Positions 1 through 4,723 of a stretch of 5,672 nt of DNA are shown here, one piece after another. Each line of letters begins with the position of its first letter. The stretch's first letter is position 1. The stretch is from Cypionkella sp. (GTDB lineage Bacteria; Pseudomonadota; Alphaproteobacteria; Rhodobacterales; Rhodobacteraceae): assembly GCA_018063485.1 (NCBI GenBank), contig JAGPBG010000171.1, forward strand, positions 1 to 5,672, read 5' to 3'. The notes beneath the pieces are model-generated. The model was not told the origin of the DNA. It worked only from the letters and a program-made list of their open reading frames with translations, and did not search any database. A program made the translations under genes and the position numbers.

Positions 1-261
1 GCCACGCCGTCGAGCGCTTTCGGTCTGGGCGAGATGGAAAATGCCGATCCGGTCGAGATGTATCTCAATGACGTCTTCACCGTCACGGTGAACCTTGCCG
101 GGCTGCCTGGTATCTCGGTTCCCGTCGGGTTGGATAGCAAGGGCCTGCCCCTGGGCCTGCAACTGATCGGGCGGCCATGGGAAGAGGGCGATTTGCTTAA
201 TTGTGCCTATGCGCTGGAACAGGCTGCGGGCTTTGTAGCCAAGCCGCAAAAATGGTGGTAA
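1..261 (+). CDS. gatA: Aspartyl/glutamyl-tRNA amidotransferase subunit A, C-terminal part
   Basis: Partial gene: the reading frame is open from the first base and ends at TAA (259-261), giving 86 residues. The segment [19 protein letters not shown], followed by [19 protein letters not shown] and RPWEEG, is the conserved C-terminal end of GatA. GatA is the amidase-signature subunit of the cytoplasmic GatCAB complex. It releases ammonia from glutamine, which is used to convert Glu-tRNA(Gln) and/or Asp-tRNA(Asn) to the correct aminoacyl-tRNA. The family is usually about 490 residues, so roughly the first 400, including the Ser-cisSer-Lys catalytic triad, lie outside the window. The ending in Lys-Trp-Trp is normal for alphaproteobacteria. 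gatC would be expected upstream. The next gene begins 36 bases downstream on the same strand with no terminator between, so read-through is possible. Confidence 0.95.
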   Translation, partial: ATPSSAFGLGEMENADPVEMYLNDVFTVTVNLAGLPGISVPVGLDSKGLPLGLQLIGRPWEEGDLLNCAYALEQAAGFVAKPQKWW

Positions 262-297
262 TGCCCCGGTTCAGAAGAAACTCGCCGAGGCAGTAGA

Positions 298-1038
298 ATG
301 CGTGTGCATGTGATCGTAGTGGCGGCCCTTGGGCTGGCCGCTTGCGCGCCGACCGTTCCCGATTCCGGGGCGGGCGTTGGATTTCAGGACTACAACAGCT
401 ACCTGCGCGGCCGCGAAGCAGGCAGCGTTGCCTCCCCGCAGGCAAGTGCGGCCCCGCTGTCGCCATTTTCAACCGATGCCGCATCGGCGGCGATCGACAA
501 GGCGGATGGCCTTGCGCCCCCCGCCGCGCAAACGCCCTATGTTGCGCCGGTTCAGCCCAGCTATACTGCGCCCGCCGACGGCGAGCGAGCACGCGGCAAT
601 GCGCCGGCGGGTATTGAGGAAACCACCTCGGAAATGGACCCAGCCGCTCAGGCAGGTGTCTCTGACGAGCAGGATTTCCAGGCCGTCAAACAACGTGAAA
701 CCATCGAAAGCGACAAGGCAAGGATCGAGCGCAATCGCGCCCAATACCAGGTTGACCAACCCACCGCCTTGCCGCAGCGTCCCGGCGATACCGGCCCTAA
801 TATCGTTGCCTTCGCGCTCGCCACCTCGCATCCGGTGGGAACGATGATGTACAAACGCTCGAAAATCGGTCTGAGCAGTCAGGCGCGGGCCTGCGCGCAA
901 TACGCCTCACCCGATATCGCGCAAGAGGCGTTCTTGTCCAATGGCGGGCCTGAAAAAGACCGCAAAGGCGTCGACCCGGATGGCGACGGTTTCGCCTGTA
1001 GCTGGGATCCAACGCCGTTTCGCTCCGCATTGAAGTGA
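298..1038 (+). CDS. Excalibur calcium-binding domain lipoprotein
   Basis: A 246-residue protein. ATG at 298 is preceded by GAGG at 287-290. Residues 1-15 form a short signal peptide ending in the lipobox LAAC, with Cys16 as the lipidation site, so it should be anchored in an envelope membrane facing the periplasm. Residues about 25-165 are low-complexity, rich in Ala, Pro, Gln and charged residues, and look like a disordered spacer. A short charged stretch at 128-150 may be helical. Residues about 192-240 match the Excalibur domain: Cys199, then SNGGPEKDRKG, then the EF-hand-like loop DPDGDGFAC (226-234). The Asp residues would bind calcium, and Cys199 and Cys234 would form the usual disulfide. 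The domain assignment comes from the motif. The biological role is unknown, though Excalibur domains often occur in surface or nuclease-associated proteins. The stop codon overlaps the start of the amidase gene, which implies translational coupling. Confidence 0.85.
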   Translation: MRVHVIVVAALGLAACAPTVPDSGAGVGFQDYNSYLRGREAGSVASPQASAAPLSPFSTDAASAAIDKADGLAPPAAQTPYVAPVQPSYTAPADGERARGNAPAGIEETTSEMDPAAQAGVSDEQDFQAVKQRETIESDKARIERNRAQYQVDQPTALPQRPGDTGPNIVAFALATSHPVGTMMYKRSKIGLSSQARACAQYASPDIAQEAFLSNGGPEKDRKGVDPDGDGFACSWDPTPFRSALK

Positions 1039-1694
1039 CGGACCCTCTTTCGCCCAATTACGGGCCAAGGCGCGATGGGCTGCGGCCCAGCCTGATCGTG
1101 TTGCACTATACCGCCATGGCAACCTGCGCCGAGGCCCGCGCGCGGCTGTGTGATCCTGCCTGTGAAGTGTCCGCCCATTGGCTGATCTCGGAAACCGGAC
1201 AACTCGAGCCTTTGGTGCCCGAGCACATGCGCGCCTGGCACGCCGGGGCAGGAGAGTGGTGCGGGCAATCCGACATCAATTCCCGCTCTATCGGGATCGA
1301 ACTTGCCAACAGCGGCGCGCAGCCTTTCCCCGAGCCGCAAATGGCCGCATTGGAGCATTTGTTGGCGGCGATCATGCAGCGCTGGGGCATTGGCCCTGTG
1401 GGCGTGATTGCTCATTCCGATATGGCACCGGGCCGCAAATCCGACCCCGGAGCGCGCTTTGATTGGCGCAGGTTGGCACTGGCAGGCCTGTCGGTCTGGC
1501 CCGTGGCACCGGGCGATCCGGATGCCCCCTTGGGGCCAAGCCTTGACGCCATCGGCTATCGCGCAAGCGGTGACAGCCTTGCCGCTTTCCGCCTGCGCTT
1601 TCGCCCCTGGGCGCAAGGCGCAGAATCTGCGGATGATCGCGCGCTGGCCGATGCGGTGGCGCGTCTGCTCATTGCTTTGCGCGAAATCTCTTGA
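1035..1694 (+). CDS. N-acetylmuramoyl-L-alanine amidase (Amidase_2 family, AmpD/AmiD type)
   Basis: A 219-residue zinc amidase that cuts the bond between N-acetylmuramic acid (or its anhydro form) and L-Ala of the peptidoglycan stem peptide. The GTG start at 1035 shares GTGA with the stop of the lipoprotein gene. There is no clear ribosome binding site, so initiation is probably coupled. Expected zinc ligands are His24 (in LHYTA), His127 (in IAHSD) and Asp137, and likely catalytic residues are Glu89 (in GIELAN) and Lys135 (in GRKSDPG). All are present. The fold runs to about residue 158. Residues about 171-218 (IGYRASGDSLAAFRLRFRPW and the following helix) resemble the small peptidoglycan-binding-like helical module of AmiD-type enzymes. 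No signal peptide is visible, which favours a cytoplasmic AmpD-like role in recycling muropeptides. Four cysteines (31, 39, 43, 76) also fit a reducing compartment. It is not clear whether ampD or amiD is the better name, so no symbol is given. Confidence 0.88.
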   Translation: MTDPLSPNYGPRRDGLRPSLIVLHYTAMATCAEARARLCDPACEVSAHWLISETGQLEPLVPEHMRAWHAGAGEWCGQSDINSRSIGIELANSGAQPFPEPQMAALEHLLAAIMQRWGIGPVGVIAHSDMAPGRKSDPGARFDWRRLALAGLSVWPVAPGDPDAPLGPSLDAIGYRASGDSLAAFRLRFRPWAQGAESADDRALADAVARLLIALREIS

Positions 1695-1719
1695 ACCCTG
1701 CGGCGGTTGCGACTATCGC
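1691..1719 (+). promoter_or_regulatory. Predicted rnpB promoter overlapping the amidase stop codon
   Basis: TTGAAC (1691-1696) and TATCGC (1714-1719) are separated by 17 bases and resemble sigma-70 -35 and -10 boxes. Transcription would begin near 1726, which is where the RNase P RNA P1 helix begins (1727). The agreement between predicted start and RNA 5' end is the main support. The -35 box contains the TGA stop codon (1692-1694) of the amidase gene. Confidence 0.55.
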
Positions 1720-1725
1720 AAGCCT

Positions 1726-2121
1726 CGCGCGGATGGCTGGATGACCGCGGGGTGCAAGCCTCGAGGAAAGTCCGGACTCCATGAAGACAGGGTGCCGGGT
1801 AATGCCCGGCGGGGGTAACCTCAGGGAAAGCGCCACAGAGAAGAGACTGCTCTTGTCCGCAAGAGTGATGGTGAAACGGTGGGGTAAGAGCCCACCACGG
1901 ACTTGGCAACAAGGACGGTATGGCAAGCCCCACCCGGAGCAATGCCGAATAGGGGCCTCACGCCGTAAGGTCCGCGCTTAGCGGAGACCACGGCAGGGAA
2001 CTTCAGCCCAGAGGTCCGGGTTGGCAGCTTGACCGCTCTGGTAACAGATGCGGCAGAGGAATGGTCATCCAGAGGGCGCAAGCCCTTGGACAAAATCCGG
2101 CTTACAGGCCATCCGCGCATC
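1726..2121 (+). ncRNA. rnpB: RNase P RNA, bacterial type A
   Basis: The catalytic RNA of RNase P, which removes 5' leaders from precursor tRNAs together with the protein RnpA. Several hallmarks are visible. P1: 1727-1737 pairs perfectly over 11 bases with 2108-2118. P2: GGATGACC (1739-1746) pairs with GGTCATCC (2063-2070). The first conserved core is AGGAAAGTCCGGACTCC (1764-1780). The GGTGAAACGGTGGGGTAAGAG core starts near 1870 and is followed by its CCCACCA partner. GGTAA at 2040-2044 sits in the L15 loop that pairs with the tRNA CCA end. A GNRA hairpin, GGGC-GCAA-GCCC, lies at 2074-2085. The final core, ACAAAATCCGGCTTAC, starts at 2090. At about 396 bases it has normal alphaproteobacterial size. 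The exact ends are inferred from P1 and the promoter and may differ by a few bases. Confidence 0.96.
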
Positions 2122-2123
2122 CT

Positions 2124-2172
2124 GGGCCGCAGGCCCCCGCCCGAAGGGCTGACAGGCTTGCGCCGCAGGCGC
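2124..2172 (+). other. Cluster of three triloop mini-hairpins after rnpB
   Basis: Three short perfect inverted repeats follow the RNase P RNA. They are GGGCC-GCA-GGCCC (2124-2136), GCCC-GAA-GGGC (2139-2149) and GCGCC-GCA-GGCGC (2160-2172). All have a 3-base GNA loop closed by a C-G pair, and the first and third share GCCGCAGGC. No run of T follows, so this is not a classical Rho-independent terminator. It could act in rnpB 3'-end formation, in transcription termination without a U-tract, or as a site for 3' processing. The rest of the 168-base stretch between rnpB and rpmG holds the rpmG promoter and leader. Confidence 0.6.
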
Positions 2173-2204
2173 GCAATTAGATCACCCCGACAGGCGTTTG
2201 GCTG

Positions 2205-2232
2205 TTGACTCTGGCCTTGGCGCAAGTAAAAG
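2205..2232 (+). promoter_or_regulatory. Predicted rpmG promoter
   Basis: TTGACT (2205-2210) and TAAAAG (2227-2232) are spaced by 16 bases and resemble sigma-70 -35 and -10 boxes. The start would be near 2239-2240, giving a leader of about 50 bases before the rpmG ATG. This would make rpmG independent of rnpB transcription. The -10 box is weak. Confidence 0.45.
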
Positions 2233-2289
2233 ACGGCTTCGAGATTTATGCGGGCGAACAGGGTTTCGCCTGATGCAGGAGAATATACC

Positions 2290-2457
2290 ATGGCCAAACC
2301 GGCGACGATCAAGATCCGTCTGAACTCGACGGCAGGCACCGGGCACTTCTATGTGACCACCAAGAACGCCCGCACCCTGACCGAGAAGATGGTTGTCAAG
2401 AAATATGACCCCGTCAAGCGCGAGCATGTCGAATACAAGGAAGGCAAGATCAAGTAA
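2290..2457 (+). CDS. rpmG: 50S ribosomal protein L33
   Basis: A 55-residue basic protein of the large ribosomal subunit. The opening [18 protein letters not shown], the central [15 protein letters not shown], and the end [18 protein letters not shown] match alphaproteobacterial L33 over its full length. It has no cysteine, so it is the zinc-free (C-minus) form. ATG at 2290 is chosen because AGGAG (2277-2281) lies 8 bases upstream and the family starts MAK. An in-frame ATG at 2248 lacks a ribosome binding site and would add 14 unconserved residues. The gene stands alone, between rnpB and a strong terminator, with a predicted promoter of its own. Confidence 0.97.
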   Translation: MAKPATIKIRLNSTAGTGHFYVTTKNARTLTEKMVVKKYDPVKREHVEYKEGKIK

Positions 2458-2470
2458 GATCTGGCCCACC

Positions 2471-2515
2471 GTCAAAATGAAAGCCGCGCCCTTGGGCGCG
2501 GTTTTTCATTTTGAC
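2471..2515 (+). terminator. Rho-independent terminator of rpmG
   Basis: A GC stem of 7 pairs (2484-2490 with 2495-2501), loop CTTG, is followed by TTTTT (2502-2506), 13 bases after the rpmG stop TAA begins its 3' flank. The symmetry extends outward: GTCAAAATGAAA (2471-2482) is the reverse complement of TTTCATTTTGAC (2504-2515), with one or two unpaired bases near the junction. The A-tract upstream would also let the structure act, more weakly, on transcripts from the convergent gene. Confidence 0.9.
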
Positions 2516-2549
2516 CACAGCAGCCTCATGTCGCAACCCATCGGCCAAT

Positions 2550-2582
2550 GCAAAAGGGCCGGGGTTTCCCCCGGCCCTTTGC
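2550..2582 (-). terminator. Terminator of the Bax inhibitor-1 family gene
   Basis: A perfect 12-bp stem: AAAGGGCCGGGG (2553-2564) pairs with CCCCGGCCCTTT (2569-2580), leaving a 4-base loop. On the minus strand it lies about 20 bases past the stop codon at 2601 and is followed by a short T run (complement of 2552-2555). The short T run makes it a moderate terminator. It is placed back to back with the rpmG terminator between convergent genes. Confidence 0.8.
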
Positions 2583-2600
2583 GTTATGCCATGGTCGTTG

Positions 2601-3323
2601 CTATTCGCGGTTGCCCATGAATTGCAGCAAGAACATGAACAGGTTGATGAAGTCGAGATACAGGCGCAACGCGCCCATGATCGCGGATTTCCCCAACCAA
2701 TCGCTGTCACCCATCTGGGCATGGGCGATATAGTCATTCTTGATCGACTGGGTATCCCAAGCCGTCAGGCCGGCGAAAATCAGCACGCCGATGACCGAAA
2801 TCGCGAAGGCCAGCGCCGAAGAGGCGAGGAAGATATTCACGATCGAGGCCACGATCAGCCCGATCAGACCCATCATCAGGAAAGTGCCAAAGGCCGACAA
2901 GTCGCGCTTGGTGACATAACCATAGAGCGACAGGCCAGCGAAGGCGATGGCGGTGACAAGGAAAGTCTGCGCGATCGAGGTCTGGGTGTAGACGGCAAAG
3001 ATAAAGGCCAAGGACAGGCCCATCATTGCGGCATAGGCGTAAAAGAACAGCTGCGCCGCCGCCACCGACAACCTGTTGATCAAGGCGCCAAAGGCGAACA
3101 CCATGATCAGCGGCGCGAACATCACCACCCATTTCAGCGGGGTGCCGAAAATCGCGGCAACCATCGCATCATTGGTGCCAACCGCCCAGGCGACGCCACC
3201 GGTGAGCAACATGCCCACGGACATCAGCCCGTAAACCTTGTTCATATGGGCGCGAAGCCCTTGGTCGATCTCGGCGGTGCGGGTTCCCGCCCCCACGGTC
3301 CGGATCGTGTTATATTCAGCCAT
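2601..3323 (-). CDS. Bax inhibitor-1/YccA family membrane protein
   Basis: A 240-residue integral inner-membrane protein with seven hydrophobic segments, roughly residues 31-50, 63-83, 88-112, 118-137, 145-164, 168-187 and 217-237. It matches the Bax inhibitor-1 (TMBIM) family. The signature WDTQSIKNDY contains Asp190, and LYLDFINLFMFLLQFMG contains Asp224, the two acidic residues expected in the C-terminal pair described as a pH-sensing calcium-leak site in the bacterial homologue YetJ. The E. coli relative YccA modulates the FtsH protease. Which role applies here is unknown. ATG at 3323 is chosen because GGAGGT (complement of 3328-3333) lies just upstream and the family starts MAEYN-like. 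An in-frame ATG at 3383 would add 20 non-family residues and overlap the predicted promoter. It lies 130 bases downstream of the DUF1127 gene on the same strand, with no good terminator between. Confidence 0.93.
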   Translation of the reverse strand: MAEYNTIRTVGAGTRTAEIDQGLRAHMNKVYGLMSVGMLLTGGVAWAVGTNDAMVAAIFGTPLKWVVMFAPLIMVFAFGALINRLSVAAAQLFFYAYAAMMGLSLAFIFAVYTQTSIAQTFLVTAIAFAGLSLYGYVTKRDLSAFGTFLMMGLIGLIVASIVNIFLASSALAFAISVIGVLIFAGLTAWDTQSIKNDYIAHAQMGDSDWLGKSAIMGALRLYLDFINLFMFLLQFMGNRE

Positions 3324-3347
3324 GGAAACCTCCGAAGTAAACTGGAC

Positions 3348-3373
3348 GGGCCGGCTTTGTAAAAAACCGACCC
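3348..3373 (-). promoter_or_regulatory. Stem-loop in the 5' leader of the Bax inhibitor-1 family gene
   Basis: In minus-strand RNA the segment folds as an 11-bp stem, from GGGUCGGUUU to AAAGCCGGCCC with a UUAC-type loop, including two G-U wobbles. It would sit at the very 5' end of the transcript if the predicted promoter is right, and about 15 bases before the ribosome binding site. The plus-strand RNA would have A-C mismatches at the wobble positions, so the fold favours the gene's own strand. It could stabilise the mRNA or tune translation. No known leader family is recognised. Confidence 0.45.
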
Positions 3374-3381
3374 CTGCGAGC

Positions 3382-3410
3382 AATATCGGCAGTCGTCACT
3401 CGGATTTCAA
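3382..3410 (-). promoter_or_regulatory. Predicted promoter of the Bax inhibitor-1 family gene
   Basis: On the minus strand TTGAAA (3410-3405) and GATATT (3387-3382) are separated by 17 bases, a good sigma-70-like pair. The start would be near 3375, leaving a leader of about 50 bases. This suggests the gene can be transcribed independently of DUF1127. Confidence 0.5.
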
Positions 3411-3453
3411 GGCAATACGCACAAAATCGCAAGACCTGATCAAGGTTGGGGAT

Positions 3454-3696
3454 TTAGCGACGCAAGTTGGTAGGCAGATCCCACATCGGGCGGTCAAATT
3501 CGGCCAAAGCCTCGGCGCGTGACAGGCCGATATCGGCCAGCATCGCATCATCAAGGCTTGCCAATTGGCGGCGCTGGGCGCGCGCGACAAGACCCAGTTG
3601 GATACGGGCGACCAGATCCTTGATCCGGTCTGCAAAACTGCCGCGCGACTGCACGTGGGCAATGGCCATCGTGGAGGTGTGGAGCGAGGCGAACAT
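3454..3696 (-). CDS. DUF1127 (YjiS-like) small protein
   Basis: An 80-residue basic protein. The N-terminal third (about 1-20) is variable, followed by an amphipathic Arg-rich helix (about 22-45) and the DUF1127 signature LDDAMLADIGLSRAEA (48-63), with the tail FDRPMWDLP typical of Rhodobacterales members. ATG at 3696 has a purine-rich ribosome binding site, AAGGAAAG, a few bases upstream, and the gene ends in TAA (3456-3454). DUF1127 proteins of Rhodobacter and Agrobacterium have been described as small RNA-binding proteins that affect RNA turnover, small RNAs and metabolism. A role of this kind is inference here. It is divergent from the LysR-type gene at 3842 and upstream of the Bax inhibitor-1 family gene on the same strand. 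I found no clear promoter for it. A small hairpin CCGAT-GTT-ATCGG lies in its leader (complement of 3715-3727). Confidence 0.85.
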   Translation of the reverse strand: MFASLHTSTMAIAHVQSRGSFADRIKDLVARIQLGLVARAQRRQLASLDDAMLADIGLSRAEALAEFDRPMWDLPTNLRR

Positions 3697-3761
3697 GGTC
3701 TTTCCTTTCAGGAGCCGATAACATCGGTGATCCGGTCCGGGCTGGATTGCCCAAGGCTTCT

Positions 3762-3803
3762 TTGATCACTTGATCACCATAGGCGAATCGTTCACATTAT
3801 GAA
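3762..3803. promoter_or_regulatory. Candidate operator region between DUF1127 and the LysR-type gene
   Basis: Two elements stand out in this AT-richer intergenic stretch (3697-3841). The first is a perfect tandem direct repeat of TTGATCAC at 3762-3769 and 3770-3777. The second is TTCA-N5-TGAA at 3791-3803, an inverted repeat with the T-N11-A spacing of LysR-type binding sites. LysR-type regulators usually bind in the divergent intergenic region and repress their own gene, so this is the expected place. The second repeat copy could also supply a -35 box for the lysR-type gene (TTGATC at 3770, CATTAT at 3795), but the 19-base spacing is long. No clear DUF1127 promoter was found. Confidence 0.45.
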
Positions 3804-3841
3804 AATGAATGATTTTTACTCCAGGCATCAGGATTTGTGAT

Positions 3842-4717
3842 ATGACGCGCAATCTCGACTTGACCTCGCTGCGGTCCTTTGTGGCGATTGCTGACGCGGG
3901 CGGCGTCACTCGGGCGGCAGGCTTTCTGAACCTGACGCAATCAGCGGTGTCCATGCAGATCAAACGGCTGGAAGATGTGCTGGGTGCCGAATTGCTGGAT
4001 CGCTCGGCGCGCAAGGTGGCGCTGACCCCTGCGGGCGAACAGCTTTTGGGCTATGCCCGCCGGATGCTGGCGCTGAATGACGAGGTATTCGGGCGATTGA
4101 CCAAATCGGCCTATGAGGGCGAGGTGGTGCTGGGGGTGCCGCATGATGTGGTCTATCCGGTGATCCCGCTGGTGCTAAAGCAATTCGCCAGGGATTACCC
4201 CAAAATGCGGGTGACATTGCTGTCTTCCTTTACCCGCGTGTTGAAAGCGCAATTCGCGCGCGGCGATTGCGATGTGATCCTGACCACCGAAGAGGGCGTC
4301 GATCCGGGCGGCGAAACGCTGGTCGAATTGCCGCTGGTCTGGATCGGCGCGCCGGGTGGGTCGGCGTGGAAAAGCCGGCCCCTGCGGCTGGCCTATGAAC
4401 ACAACTGTATCTTTCGCCAAGGCGTGCAGGCGGCGCTGGATGAGGCGGGCATCGCTTGGGAAATGGCCGTGGAAAGCGACAGCACCCGCGCAGTCGAGGC
4501 TTCGGTCTCTGCCGATCTGGCGGTGCATACGGTTCTGGCCGGATCGGAACCGCCGCAATTCGAGCGGGTCGCACATGGCGGGGCCTTGCCGGAACTGGCG
4601 CGGATGAAGGTCAATCTTTACGTCGCCGATCCGGTTCATTCCGTTGCGGTCGAGGCTTTGGCCGAACTGATCCGGCGCGCCTATGCTGCGGCCCCCCGGG
4701 TGGTGCGCGTGGCCTGA
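3842..4717 (+). CDS. LysR-type transcriptional regulator, LrhA-like
   Basis: A 291-residue DNA-binding regulator. Residues 5-64 form the winged helix-turn-helix: LTSLRSFVAIADAGGVTRAA, then LNLTQSAVSMQIKRLEDVLG, then ELLDRSARKVALTPAGE. A linker helix follows (about 65-90). The effector-binding domain starts near residue 95 (GEVVLGVPHDVVYPVIPLVL). The segment CIFRQGVQAALDEAGIAWEM with the following SDSTRAVEASV is typical of the LrhA/HexA/PecT-like subgroup. The ligand is unknown. ATG at 3842 is chosen because AGGA (3830-3833) lies 8 bases upstream and MTRNLDLTSL fits the family. An in-frame ATG at 3809 would add 11 residues without a good ribosome binding site. The gene is divergent from DUF1127 and convergent with the oxidoreductase, only 6 bases from its stop. 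Likely targets are its own gene and possibly DUF1127. Confidence 0.93.
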   Translation: MTRNLDLTSLRSFVAIADAGGVTRAAGFLNLTQSAVSMQIKRLEDVLGAELLDRSARKVALTPAGEQLLGYARRMLALNDEVFGRLTKSAYEGEVVLGVPHDVVYPVIPLVLKQFARDYPKMRVTLLSSFTRVLKAQFARGDCDVILTTEEGVDPGGETLVELPLVWIGAPGGSAWKSRPLRLAYEHNCIFRQGVQAALDEAGIAWEMAVESDSTRAVEASVSADLAVHTVLAGSEPPQFERVAHGGALPELARMKVNLYVADPVHSVAVEALAELIRRAYAAAPRVVRVA

Positions 4718-4723
4718 GTGGCT

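Noticed and set aside
879..1616. Minus-strand open frame of 245 codons opposite the lipoprotein and amidase genes
   Set aside because: No family resemblance, and it is fully covered by two well-supported plus-strand genes. Long antisense frames are common in GC-rich DNA.
2248..2289. Longer L33 starting at 2248
   Set aside because: The 14 added residues are not part of L33, and the AGGAG site lies inside this stretch in front of the ATG at 2290.
1821..2339. Minus-strand open frame of 172 codons over rnpB and the start of rpmG
   Set aside because: It lies across the RNase P RNA, whose structure explains the conservation there. No domain or ribosome binding site is visible.
2511..3362. Plus-strand open frame of 283 codons opposite the Bax inhibitor-1 family gene
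   Set aside because: Its product is rich in His, Gln, Arg, Asp and Gly without any recognisable domain, as expected for the antisense of a hydrophobic gene. It would also run across the minus-strand terminator and promoter signals.
3324..3383. N-terminal extension of the Bax inhibitor-1 family protein from the ATG at 3383
   Set aside because: The 20 extra residues do not fit the family, the start has no ribosome binding site, and it overlaps the predicted promoter and leader hairpin. The ATG at 3323 has GGAGGT in place.
3324..3453. Small RNA genes downstream of DUF1127, as found next to a DUF1127 gene in Rhodobacter
   Set aside because: I looked for repeated hairpins with CCUCC-type loops after the DUF1127 stop and found none. 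Only the single leader stem-loop of the next gene is present.
3762..3777. FNR/Anr box
   Set aside because: The half-sites resemble TTGAT and ATCAA, but the spacing is 6 bases (TTGAT-N6-ATCAC) instead of the 4 of the FNR consensus. A tandem direct repeat is the better description.
3809..3841. Upstream start of the LysR-type gene at 3809
   Set aside because: It adds 11 residues before the conserved start and lacks a good ribosome binding site. ATG at 3842 has AGGA at proper distance.
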